From NCBI RefSeq assembly GCF_022846655.1, contig NZ_AP025667.1, positions 1,835,001 through 1,899,000 on the forward strand: 64,000 nucleotides of DNA, given 5' to 3'. Within the stretch, counting starts at the first letter, position 1. Every line of letters begins with the position of its first letter. A model generated the notes under the pieces. It ran no database searches. It saw only the letters and a program-made list of their open reading frames with translations, and was not told the DNA's origin. The stretch is from Streptomyces seoulensis. GTDB lineage: Bacteria > Actinomycetota > Actinomycetes > Streptomycetales > Streptomycetaceae. Positions 1 to 8,568 of the stretch are shown here, piece by piece. The translations under genes and the position numbers were made by a program.

Positions 1-90
1 AAAAACAGGGCAGAAGAAAAAGGCCGAGCCAGATCGACTGAATTCACGGGGAATTTGGAGCACATGCATAAGCGGCCGGAAGGGCGGCTG

Positions 91-125
91 GAAAAGAAAA
101 AGGCCCGCGCGAATTCGCGCGGGCC
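91..125 (-). terminator. Intrinsic terminator of the class V aminotransferase gene
   Basis: A perfect 24-bp palindrome at 102-125 (GGCCCGCGCG-AATT centre) lies just downstream of the stop codon of the minus-strand gene at 144-1244. In the minus direction it is followed by a T-rich run (complement of the A-rich 91-101 stretch). This is a GC hairpin plus U-tract, an unusually canonical rho-independent terminator for Streptomyces. Bases 1-90 hold no gene that I can support. Confidence 0.8.
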
Positions 126-143
126 GCACTCAGGTGGCGGGCG

Positions 144-1244
144 TCAGCGCGCCACCTCGTCCACCGCCCGCAGGGCCGCCTCCGGGTCCACCGTCAGCCC
201 CTGCCGGGCCATCGCCTCGCCCAGCGCCACGAGCGAGCGGCGCACCACCTGCGGCGTGGCGTCGGGGCCGTAGTGGTTCACCCGCACCATCTCCTTGGCC
301 AGCGCCCCGCCGCCCGCGGCCAGCGGCAGCGCCGGGTCGCTCTCCAGTGCCCGCGCCACCAGCTCCGAGGCCACCGTGCCCGGCGGCACCCGCAGCGTCG
401 TGGCCACCGGCGCCGCGTCCCGCTCCTCGCGCACGTACGGCTCCAGGCCGCCGCCCAGGGCGAGCGCCCCGGCCCGCGTCGCCCGCGCCGCGTCGCGGTG
501 CCGGGCCATCACCGTGTCCAGGCCGTCCGCCTCGATCCGCTCCACGCACGCGTCCAGCGCCAGCATCTCCAACTGGGCCGGGGCGTGCGGCAGCGCCTTG
601 CGGCCGCCGTCGATCCAGCGCTCCTTCCAGTCCAGCAGGGAGAGGTAGGAACGGCGCGGCGCGTCCGGGTTGGCGGCCATCCGCTGCCACGCCCGCTCGC
701 TCACCGAGATCGCGGACACCCCGGCAGGCCCGCCCATGGCCTTCTGGGCGCCGATCACGCACAGGTCCACACCCCACGCGTCCGGCAGCACCGGCTCCGC
801 GCCGACCGAGGCGACCGCGTCCAGGTAGAAGAGGGCGCCCTGCTCCCGCACCGCCTCGCCGATCTCCGCGACCGAGTTGGTGTTGCCGGTGGCCGCCTCC
901 GCGTGCACCAGGGAGACGAAGTCGATCTCCGGGTGCTCGGCGAACGCCGCCCGGACCTGGTCCGCGGTGACCGCCGAGTCGAACGGCACCGCGAGGTCGT
1001 GCACGGTCGCGCCGGAGTCCCGCAGCCAGTCGCCGAAGGTCTGGCCGTAGGGGCCCGTGATCACGTTGAGCGCGACCGTGCCCGGACCGGCGGCCGCGCG
1101 GATCGCGCCCTCCAGAGGCAGCAGCGCCTCGCCCTGGGTGATCAGCACGTCCTGCCGGGTGTCCAGCAGCCGGGCCACCCGGTCCTCGATCGCGGCGAAC
1201 CGCGCGGCGCTCAGCGGGGGCAGGTCGAGGAGGGGGTGGGTCAC
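144..1244 (-). CDS. Class V PLP-dependent aminotransferase
   Basis: A 366-residue fold-type I PLP enzyme of the class V family, the group that includes alanine-glyoxylate and serine-pyruvate aminotransferases. The Schiff-base lysine is K168 in the motif IGAQKAMGGPAG, and D142 in the FYLDAVAS segment is placed to hold the pyridine nitrogen. The length is normal for the family. It starts with GTG and stands alone between its own terminator and a divergent ABC transporter operon, so context does not reveal the substrate. It could transaminate glyoxylate or pyruvate, or act as a lyase-type relative. The family call is firm and the reaction is not. Confidence 0.85.
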   Translation of the reverse strand: MTHPLLDLPPLSAARFAAIEDRVARLLDTRQDVLITQGEALLPLEGAIRAAAGPGTVALNVITGPYGQTFGDWLRDSGATVHDLAVPFDSAVTADQVRAAFAEHPEIDFVSLVHAEAATGNTNSVAEIGEAVREQGALFYLDAVASVGAEPVLPDAWGVDLCVIGAQKAMGGPAGVSAISVSERAWQRMAANPDAPRRSYLSLLDWKERWIDGGRKALPHAPAQLEMLALDACVERIEADGLDTVMARHRDAARATRAGALALGGGLEPYVREERDAAPVATTLRVPPGTVASELVARALESDPALPLAAGGGALAKEMVRVNHYGPDATPQVVRRSLVALGEAMARQGLTVDPEAALRAVDEVAR

Positions 1245-1378
1245 GGCAGGTGCCTTCTTCGCTCACGAGGTCCACGAGGCCGGCCGGGAGCCGACGGTGA
1301 CGAGGGTAACTGTCGGCCTCCGTGCCGTTCTGACCGGCGACATCTTAGGCTGGGCGGCCGCGAACCCATCAGTTTGAT

Positions 1379-1406
1379 TTGAGAGGCCCAAACCTCTCCT
1401 TATAAT
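1379..1406 (+). promoter_or_regulatory. Promoter of the amino-acid ABC operon with an embedded inverted repeat
   Basis: A perfect TATAAT -10 hexamer lies at 1401-1406, with TTGAGA at 1379-1384 sixteen bases upstream. This is a strong vegetative-type promoter for Streptomyces. The spacer carries the perfect inverted repeat GAGAGGcccaaaCCTCTC (1381-1398), overlapping the -35 and ending two bases before the -10. That is the classic position for a repressor operator. The downstream gene starts at 1444, giving a leader of roughly 30 bases. Confidence 0.7.
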
Positions 1407-1443
1407 CGGAACCCACAGTTCCCCCGATCGGGAGATTCCCCCC

Positions 1444-2283
1444 ATGAAGACGCTCCTTCAGCGCCGGCCCCGTGTGCTGGCAGCCATCACCGCGGCGGCC
1501 GCGATCGCGCTCGTCGCCGGCTGCTCCTCCGGCGGCGGGGGCGGGAAGACCACCGTCAAGGGGGTCCACCTCGCCAACGGCGGAGCGCTGACCGTCTGCA
1601 CCCACCTGCCCTACCCGCCGTTCCAGTCGGTCGTCGACGGCAAGGTGCAGGGCTTCGACGTCTCCCTGATCGACCTGGTCGCCAAGGACCTGGGCGTGAA
1701 GCAGAAGATCGTGGACACGCCGTTCGAGAACTTCAAGACCGGCGCCTTCCTCAACTCCGGCCAGTGCGACCTGGCCGCGGCGGGCATGACGATCACCGAC
1801 GAGCGCAAGAAGAACGTCGACTTCTCCGACCCGTACTTCGAGGCCACCCAGGCCGTCCTGGTGAACAAGAAGAGCGGCATCAAGTCGCTCGCGGACCTCA
1901 AGGGCAAGAAGCTCGGCGCCCAGGCCCAGACCACCGGTGAGGACCTGGCCAAGAGCAAGGGCCTGGACCCGGTCTCCTTCCACTCCTCCGACGCGGTCCT
2001 CAACGGCCTGCGCACCGGCCAGGTCCAGGCCGTGGTCATCGACTACCCGGTGGTCCAGGGCTGGCTGAAGGACAAGGCCAACGCCTCCGCCTTCCAGGTG
2101 GTGGACAACATCAACACCGGCGAGCAGTACGGCTTCACGGTGAAGAAGGGCAACACCGCCCTGAAGGACGCCATCGACAAGGCGCTGGCCCGCGCCAAGT
2201 CCGACGGCGAGTACAAGAAGATCTACGAGAAGTGGATCGGCCCGTACGACCCGTCCGCCGCCTCCCCCTCCGCGAGCTCCTGA
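1444..2283 (+). CDS. Amino-acid ABC transporter substrate-binding lipoprotein
   Basis: A 279-residue extracytoplasmic solute-binding protein of the polar amino-acid family (SBP_bac_3). The N-terminus is a lipoprotein signal peptide with lipobox LVAGC and lipidated C27, followed by a Ser/Gly linker. Family motifs include the PYPPF segment near the mature N-terminus, the DVSLIDLVAKDLG segment, and DFSDPYF in the first lobe. It should capture an amino acid outside the membrane and deliver it to the permease encoded 4 bases downstream. The start ATG follows a GGGAG ribosome site and a strong promoter. The exact amino acid cannot be read from sequence. Confidence 0.92.
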   Translation: MKTLLQRRPRVLAAITAAAAIALVAGCSSGGGGGKTTVKGVHLANGGALTVCTHLPYPPFQSVVDGKVQGFDVSLIDLVAKDLGVKQKIVDTPFENFKTGAFLNSGQCDLAAAGMTITDERKKNVDFSDPYFEATQAVLVNKKSGIKSLADLKGKKLGAQAQTTGEDLAKSKGLDPVSFHSSDAVLNGLRTGQVQAVVIDYPVVQGWLKDKANASAFQVVDNINTGEQYGFTVKKGNTALKDAIDKALARAKSDGEYKKIYEKWIGPYDPSAASPSASS

Positions 2284-2287
2284 CCCC

Positions 2288-3117
2288 ATGGCCGACACGG
2301 ACACCCGCATCCAGCCCCGCAAGAAGGGCCTCACCCGACGGCAGCGGCGCACGCTCTCGCGCGGCGCGCAGTACGTCGTCTTCGTCGCCGCCGTCCTCGC
2401 CTTCGCGTTCTCCGCGGACTGGGGACGGCTGAAGAACCAGTTCGCGCAACTGCCCATCGCCGAGCAGATGTTCCCGGACATCATCACGCTGGCGCTGAAG
2501 AACACCGTGCTCTACACGCTGTCCGGCTTCGTCGTCGGACTCGTGCTGGGCGTCGTCGTCGCCCTGATGCGGCTGTCCTCCGTGGGGCCGTACCGCTGGC
2601 TCGCCGGCATCTACATCGAGATCTTCCGGGGCCTGCCCGCCCTGCTGATCTTCATCTTCGTCGGCGTCGGCGTGCCGCTGGCCTTCCCGGACGTGCAGTA
2701 TCCGGGCGGCACCTACGGCAAGGTCGCCGTCGCCCTCGGCCTCGTCTCGGCCGCCTACATGGCCGAGACGATCCGGGCGGGCATCCAGGCGGTGCCCAAG
2801 GGACAGATGGAAGCGGCCCGTTCGCTGGGCTTCTCGCCCGCGCGGGCCATGATCTCCATCATCATCCCGCAGGCGTTCCGCATCATCCTGCCGCCGCTCA
2901 CCAACGAACTCGTCCTGCTCTTCAAGGACTCCTCGCTGGTGCTGTTCCTCGGGGTGACGCTGGAGGAGCGCGAGCTGTCCAAGTTCGGCAACGACCTGGC
3001 CAGCACCACCGCCAACTCCACCCCCATCCTGGTGGCCGGCCTGTGCTATCTGCTGGTCACCATCCCGCTCGGCTTCGTCGTACGGCGGATGGAGTCCAAG
3101 TCCCAGGAGGCGATCCG

Positions 3118-3121
<4 letters not shown>
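2288..3121 (+). CDS. Amino-acid ABC transporter permease
   Basis: A 277-residue inner-membrane permease of the polar amino-acid (HisM/GlnP-like) family. A charged N-terminal stretch of about 30 residues precedes the membrane segments. The EAA loop that contacts the ATPase is visible as [14 protein letters not shown], followed by the IIIPQAFR motif typical of this family. It is second in a three-gene operon and its TGA overlaps the GTG start of the ATPase gene by 4 bases. There is one permease gene, so the channel is presumably a homodimer. Confidence 0.92.
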
Positions 3122-3900
<779 letters not shown>

Positions 3901-3946
3901 CAGCCGGGGCTTCAGTGCGCGGGGCCCGCTCACTAAGGTGCGGTGC

Positions 3947-5038
3947 ATGAGCGATCACGCGGTGCTGCACGTGAAGGGGCGGGTCCTGGCCGGGCCCGAC
4001 GACGTCCGCGACGAGCTGTGGGTGGTCGGCGGCCGCGTCACCTACGACCGCCCCGCCGGAGCCGGTGACATCACGACCGTCCAGGGCTGGGCGCTGCCCG
4101 GCCTGGTCGACGCCCACTGCCATGTCGGCCTCGGCGCGGACGGGCCGGTCGACGCGGACACCGCCGAGAAGCAGGCGCTCACCGACCGCGAGGCCGGGGC
4201 CCTGCTGATCCGCGACGCCGGTTCCCCCTCCGACACCCGCTGGGTGGACGACCGCGACGACCTCCCGAAGATCATCCGCGCCGGACGGCACATCGCCCGC
4301 ACCCGCCGCTACATCCGGGGCTACGCCCACGAGATCGAGCCCGCCGACCTGGTGGCCTACGTCGGCCAGGAGGCGCGGCGCGGCGACGGCTGGGTCAAGC
4401 TGGTGGGCGACTGGATCGACCGGGGCCTCGGTGACCTGGCGCCCTGCTGGCCGCGCGAGGCGGTCGAGGCGGGCATCGCGGAGGCGCACCGGCTGGGCGC
4501 GCGGGTCACCGCGCACTGCTTCGCGGAGAGTTCGCTGCGCGATCTGGTGGAGTCGGGCATCGACTGCGTCGAGCACGCCACCGGCCTCACCCCCGAGCTG
4601 ATCCCGCTGTTCGCGGAGCGCGGCGTCGCCATCGTGCCGACCCTGGTCAACATCGCCACCTTCCCGGACCTGGCGGCGGGCGGCGACGACAAGTACCCCC
4701 GCTGGTCGGCACATATGCGACGCCTCCATGAGCGGCGCTACGACACGGTGCGCGACGCCTATGACGCGGGCATCCCGGTGTACGTCGGCACCGACGCGGG
4801 CGGCTCGCTGCCGCACGGGCTGGTCGCCGCCGAGGTGGCGGAACTGGTCACCGCGGGCATCCCGCCCCTCGAAGCGCTGGCCGCGACCAGTTGGGCCGCC
4901 CGCGCCTGGCTGGGCCGCCCCGGCCTGGAGGAGGGCGCCCCCGCCGACCTGGTGGTCTACGAGTCCGACCCGCGCGCCGATGTACGGGTGCTCGCGGCGC
5001 CCCGCCGGGTCGTGCTGAACGGGCGGGTCGTGCAGTAG
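3947..5038 (+). CDS. Amidohydrolase family metal-dependent hydrolase
   Basis: A 363-residue protein of the amidohydrolase superfamily (imidazolonepropionase/prolidase-like branch). The metal-binding D-A-H-C-H motif is at residues 55-59. Further candidate ligands are the lysine in GWVKLVGDW, histidines in RVTAHCFAE and CVEHATGL, and the aspartate in YVGTDAGG. A small beta-sandwich is built from both termini. The start at 3947 begins the typical N-terminal strand and lies 46 bases after the ATPase stop, so it may be co-transcribed with the importer. The substrate is unknown; these enzymes hydrolyse cyclic amides or peptidic C-N bonds. Confidence 0.85.
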   Translation: MSDHAVLHVKGRVLAGPDDVRDELWVVGGRVTYDRPAGAGDITTVQGWALPGLVDAHCHVGLGADGPVDADTAEKQALTDREAGALLIRDAGSPSDTRWVDDRDDLPKIIRAGRHIARTRRYIRGYAHEIEPADLVAYVGQEARRGDGWVKLVGDWIDRGLGDLAPCWPREAVEAGIAEAHRLGARVTAHCFAESSLRDLVESGIDCVEHATGLTPELIPLFAERGVAIVPTLVNIATFPDLAAGGDDKYPRWSAHMRRLHERRYDTVRDAYDAGIPVYVGTDAGGSLPHGLVAAEVAELVTAGIPPLEALAATSWAARAWLGRPGLEEGAPADLVVYESDPRADVRVLAAPRRVVLNGRVVQ

Positions 5039-5185
5039 GCCGGACGAACGGGCGTGCCCTCTTAATCGAAAGCAGGGGCGGAAACCCCACGATGGAGTGA
5101 AGTAACCCAGGATCGCCGCTCGTTCACCCACAGTGCGTAAAAGTTGTCGGGTCCCAAGCAAGTCCCACCTGGGGGTCCCACCGCC

Positions 5186-6139
5186 TTGAACAGCGACAAC
5201 TTCCGCATGCCCGCACGCCGTTCCGCCGCCGCCGCGACGGCCGCCGCCCTCGCGGCGGCGCCCCTGCTCCTGGGCGCGAGCCCGGCGCACGCCACCGGCG
5301 GCCACGGACACGCCTCCGCCGCCGTCCTGCGCGCCGGGCTCGACGTGTCCCTGCTCCACCACACCGCCGACGTCCCGCTCACGCTCTCCCTCAACGAGGT
5401 CCGCGCACCGGGCAGCGCCGACCGCACGGCCCTGTCGGCCAGGCTCGACGGTGTGAACGGCGGCCGGCCCTTCTCCGTGCTGCGCGCCGACGTGGCCTCG
5501 GCCAGAGCCACCGCCACCGACGAGCGCGCCGAGGGCTCGGTCCGGCTGACCGACGCCCGGCTGCACGTGCCCGGACTCCCACTGCTCTCCCTGATCGAGG
5601 TCGGCACGGTCACCGCGCGGGCCACCTGCGCGGCCGGGGCGGAGCCCGAGGCCGAGGCGAACGTGCTCGGCGCCGTCACCGTGTTCGGCAAGCGCACCAC
5701 CCTCACGGCGGGCGGCCCGACGGAGGTGCGGGTGCCCGGTGTCGGCGAGGTCCGCCTCGACCTCGCCGAGCACCGGACCACCTCCGGCACGGCCGCGGCC
5801 ACCGCGCTCCGGCTCAAGGTCTCGGTGAACCCGCTCCGGCTGAACGTGGCCGAGGTGACGGGCACGGTCACGCTGGCGGAGGCGAGCTGTGAGACACCGG
5901 CGGGGGAGGAGGCGGCTCCCGGTGAGGCCCCCGAGCCGGCCGCGCCCGCCGCGCCCGCCGCGCCCGAGCAGGAGGAGTCCGGTGAGGCACCCGCTCCCCA
6001 GGTCGAGCCCCAGGGCACCCACAGCAACCTCGCCGAGACCGGCGGCAGTTCGTTCACCCCGTACATCGCGGGCGGTGCTCTGGCCCTGCTCCTGCTGGGC
6101 GGCGGCGCGGTGACGGTGGCCCGCAGGCGCCGGGGGTGA
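5186..6139 (+). CDS. SCO1860-family LAETG-anchored surface protein
   Basis: About 317 residues. A Sec-type signal peptide (Ala-rich core ending in AHA) leads into a mature domain rich in beta-prone sequence, then an Ala/Pro/Glu-rich spacer, then a C-terminal sorting signal: LAETG, a hydrophobic stretch and the tail RRRR. LAxTG is the recognition motif of class E sortases, which attach proteins to Streptomyces peptidoglycan, so this should be a wall-linked surface protein. No sortase gene is in the window. The start is taken as TTG 5186; ATG 5207 would also give a complete signal peptide. Function unknown. Confidence 0.8.
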   Translation: MNSDNFRMPARRSAAAATAAALAAAPLLLGASPAHATGGHGHASAAVLRAGLDVSLLHHTADVPLTLSLNEVRAPGSADRTALSARLDGVNGGRPFSVLRADVASARATATDERAEGSVRLTDARLHVPGLPLLSLIEVGTVTARATCAAGAEPEAEANVLGAVTVFGKRTTLTAGGPTEVRVPGVGEVRLDLAEHRTTSGTAAATALRLKVSVNPLRLNVAEVTGTVTLAEASCETPAGEEAAPGEAPEPAAPAAPAAPEQEESGEAPAPQVEPQGTHSNLAETGGSSFTPYIAGGALALLLLGGGAVTVARRRRG

Positions 6140-6157
6140 CTCTCCCCGGCCGGGGTC

Positions 6158-6535
6158 TCACCGGCGGGCCAGCGCCAGCAGGCTCAGGCCGAACATCAGC
6201 ACGCCCAGCGGGAGATGGACCGACGGCACATGGGCGATGCCGAGTACGACCTGGACCGAGGCGAGCGCGAGGAAGCCCGAGGCGTGCCATATCGGCCGGG
6301 TGGAGCCGCCGCCCGGCTTCCACGCCAGCACCGCCGCGAGCACGTACAGCATCGACGCCCCGTACATCACGCGGGCGCCGATGCCGTGCAGCGTCTCTCC
6401 GTAGGACGTGGTGAGCAACAGCCCTGCGGAGGCGGCCTGGAGGAAGATGGTCAGCGTCTGGAGGGCTATGGCGACGCGGAGGAACGTGGAGCCGTCGCGT
6501 CGCGCTTCCGTCGTGGTTGTCACCTGAGTGGCCAT
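6158..6535 (-). CDS. Small four-helix membrane protein opposite the ECF sigma gene
   Basis: A 125-residue protein with about four predicted transmembrane helices and almost no soluble domain. It somewhat resembles DoxX-like or DUF6069-like small membrane proteins, but I cannot assign a family with confidence. It is divergently transcribed from an ECF41-type sigma gene 102 bases away and may be part of that regulon. Its start codon (ATG, complement of 6533-6535) touches the TGTCAC element proposed as an ECF41 promoter. Confidence 0.75.
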   Translation of the reverse strand: MATQVTTTTEARRDGSTFLRVAIALQTLTIFLQAASAGLLLTTSYGETLHGIGARVMYGASMLYVLAAVLAWKPGGGSTRPIWHASGFLALASVQVVLGIAHVPSVHLPLGVLMFGLSLLALARR

Positions 6536-6560
6536 GTCACGGTCCCCTTTTCCGCCCGTC
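6535..6560 (+). promoter_or_regulatory. Candidate ECF41-type promoter upstream of the sigma gene
   Basis: TGTCAC at 6535-6540 and CGTC at 6557-6560 are separated by 16 bases. This matches the two-part promoter reported for ECF41 sigma factors (TGTCACA about 16 bases before CGTC). It points towards the sigma gene at 6638, leaving a leader of roughly 70 bases. That would imply autoregulation, which is not the usual ECF41 arrangement. Assigned by eye only. Confidence 0.4.
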
Positions 6561-6637
6561 GGGCAGCGGCTCGATAAGGTCTCACCAGTCCGACGACGCG
6601 GGCCCGCGAAAGGTAAGGCGAGGGGGCGGCCGTACGC

Positions 6638-7519
6638 ATGGGGACGGTGGAGGACAGCGGCGAGCGACGCCAACTGCTCAACATGGCGTACCGGTTGCTC
6701 GGCTCGGTGACCGAGGCCGAGGACGCCGTACAGGACGCGTACACGCGCTGGTACGGGCTGCCGGACGGCCGGCGGGCGGAGATCCTGTCGCCCGGCGCCT
6801 GGCTGACCACGGTGACCGGCCGGATCTGCCTGGACCTGCTCGGCTCGGCGCGCCTTCGCCGGGAGCGGTACGTCGGCGCGTGGCTGCCCGAGCCGCTGCC
6901 CGACCGTGCCGAGTGGGATGGCACGGGCGAGGCCGATCCCGCCGACCTGATCGTGCGGGACGAGTCGGTGGCGATGGCGTTCCTGGTCGTCCTGGAGTCG
7001 ATGACACCGGCCGAACGGGTCGCGTTCGTGCTGCACGACGTCTTCCGGTACCCGTTCGCGGAGATCGCGGAGGTGCTCGGGCGGACCCCGGCGGCCTGCA
7101 AGCAGTTGGCGGCCTCCGCGCGGCGGCGGGTGGGCACCGCGCGGGCTCCGGCGCCGGTGCGGGCCGACGTGGTGCGGCGGGTGAAGGAGGCGTGGGAGAC
7201 GAAGGACATCGCCGCCCTCGTCGGCCTCCTCGACCCGGCCGCCGTGATGACCGCCGACGGCGGCGGCATGGTGGGCACCGTCCTGCGGCCGGTCGAGGGC
7301 GGCCCGGGCATCGCCCGGTACATGGCCGCCATCGCGGACCGGGCTCCCGGCCTCGAACTCCTGGAGCGCTCGGTCAACGGCCTGCCCGGCCTGGTGGCCC
7401 GCCGCGACGGGGCGGTGGTCACCGTCGCCGCCTTCGAGATCGACGGCGACCGCGTCACCCGGATCTGGGTGGTGCGCAATCCGGAGAAACTGCGGCCTTG
7501 GGCACCTCAGCCCTCCTGA
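6638..7519 (+). CDS. ECF41-type (SigJ-like) RNA polymerase sigma factor
   Basis: A 293-residue ECF sigma factor: sigma-2 region (residues 10-75), sigma-4 (about 108-165) and a C-terminal SnoaL/NTF2-like domain. The ECF41 hallmarks are visible: WLPEPL in the linker (82-87), DGGG (207-210), NGLPG (247-251) and a terminal NPEKL (281-285). In this group the fused C-terminal domain replaces a separate anti-sigma factor and tunes activity. No separate anti-sigma gene is adjacent, as expected. The partner genes usual for ECF41 (carboxymuconolactone decarboxylase, oxidoreductase, epimerase) are missing; a small membrane protein is divergent instead. Its 3' end overlaps the convergent cobC gene by 13 bases. 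Confidence 0.9.
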   Translation: MGTVEDSGERRQLLNMAYRLLGSVTEAEDAVQDAYTRWYGLPDGRRAEILSPGAWLTTVTGRICLDLLGSARLRRERYVGAWLPEPLPDRAEWDGTGEADPADLIVRDESVAMAFLVVLESMTPAERVAFVLHDVFRYPFAEIAEVLGRTPAACKQLAASARRRVGTARAPAPVRADVVRRVKEAWETKDIAALVGLLDPAAVMTADGGGMVGTVLRPVEGGPGIARYMAAIADRAPGLELLERSVNGLPGLVARRDGAVVTVAAFEIDGDRVTRIWVVRNPEKLRPWAPQPS

Positions 7520-8568
7520 GTCAGCACCGTGCCCAGCGCCTGGACGAACCCCGCCATCGTCGTCCGGTCCCGCACCGCCACCCGGAGCCAGCCGGGGCCG
7601 AGGCCGGGGAAGGTGTCCCCGCGCCGGACCGCGTAGCCCAGCTCGCGCAGCCGGTGCCGTACGCGCTGTGCGCCCGGTAGCTCCAGCAGGACGAAGGGGG
7701 CCTCCGCGGGGCCGGTCACCTTGAGGCCGTACGGCGCCAACTCCGCCATTCCGGTGAGGAGATGGGCGCGGTCGGCGGCCGTGCGGTGGGCCGCGTGGGC
7801 CGCTTCGGCGAGGGCGCGGGGGGCCACGCAGGCCCGTGTCGCGGCCAGGGCCGGAGTGGACACCGGCCACAGCGGCTGGGCGCGCTCCAGGGCGGCGACC
7901 GTCTCCGGCGGCGCGAGCACGTACCCGACCCGGAGCCCGGCCAGGCCCCAGGTCTTGGTGAGGCTGCGCAGCACGACCAGCCCCGGCACGTCCGTCCGCC
8001 CGGCCAGCGCCTCCCGCTCACCCGGCACCGCGTCCATGAACGCCTCGTCGACCACCAGCGTCCGCCCAGGACGGGCGAGTCGCGTCAGCACCCCGGCAGG
8101 GTGGAGGACCGAGGTCGGGTTCGTCGGATTGCCGACGATCACCAGATCCGCGTCCTCGGGCACCGCCGCCGGGTCCAGCCGGAACCCGTCCCGCGCGCTC
8201 AGCAGCACCCGCTCCACCGTGTGCCCCGCGTCCCGCAGCGCCGCCTCCGGCTCGGTGAACTGCGGATGCACCACCACCGGCCGCCGCACCCGAAGCGCGC
8301 GCGCCAGCAGCACGAACGCCTCCGCAGCGCCCGCCGTCAGCAGCACCCGCTCCACCGGCAGCCCGTGCCGCCGAGCCACCGCCGCCCGCGCCTCCCGCCC
8401 GTCCGGGTAGGCCGCTAGACCGGTCAGCGAGGCGGCGATCTCCTCACGCAGCCAGCGCGGGGGCGTGTCCGCGCGGACGTTGACGGCGAGGTCCACCAGG
8501 TCCGCCCCGGCGTCGCGGACCTCGGCGTCCCCGTGGTGCCGCAGATCGGGCCCGGTCTCAGTGCGCAT
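7507..8568 (-). CDS. cobC: CobC-like threonine-phosphate decarboxylase (PLP aminotransferase fold)
   Basis: A 353-residue PLP-dependent class I aminotransferase-fold protein related to histidinol-phosphate aminotransferase and to the cobalamin enzyme CobC/CobD. It would make (R)-1-amino-2-propanol phosphate from L-threonine phosphate for the nucleotide loop. The PLP lysine is in the motif SLTKTWGLAGLRVGY, with VDEAFMD and IVGNPTNPT upstream. It is last in the second cob operon and overlaps cbiX by 11 bases if ATG 8568 is used. A GTG/ATG start upstream, up to 8607, is possible but would run further into the His-rich tail of cbiX. The specific reaction is inferred from the cob context. Confidence 0.82.
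   Translation of the reverse strand: MRTETGPDLRHHGDAEVRDAGADLVDLAVNVRADTPPRWLREEIAASLTGLAAYPDGREARAAVARRHGLPVERVLLTAGAAEAFVLLARALRVRRPVVVHPQFTEPEAALRDAGHTVERVLLSARDGFRLDPAAVPEDADLVIVGNPTNPTSVLHPAGVLTRLARPGRTLVVDEAFMDAVPGEREALAGRTDVPGLVVLRSLTKTWGLAGLRVGYVLAPPETVAALERAQPLWPVSTPALAATRACVAPRALAEAAHAAHRTAADRAHLLTGMAELAPYGLKVTGPAEAPFVLLELPGAQRVRHRLRELGYAVRRGDTFPGLGPGWLRVAVRDRTTMAGFVQALGTVLTQEG

Noticed and set aside
130..1275. Long overlapping open frames on both strands across the class V aminotransferase gene
   Set aside because: Their translations are low-complexity Arg/Pro/Gly/Ala, typical of out-of-phase reading in GC-rich DNA, while the 144-1244 frame carries real motifs.
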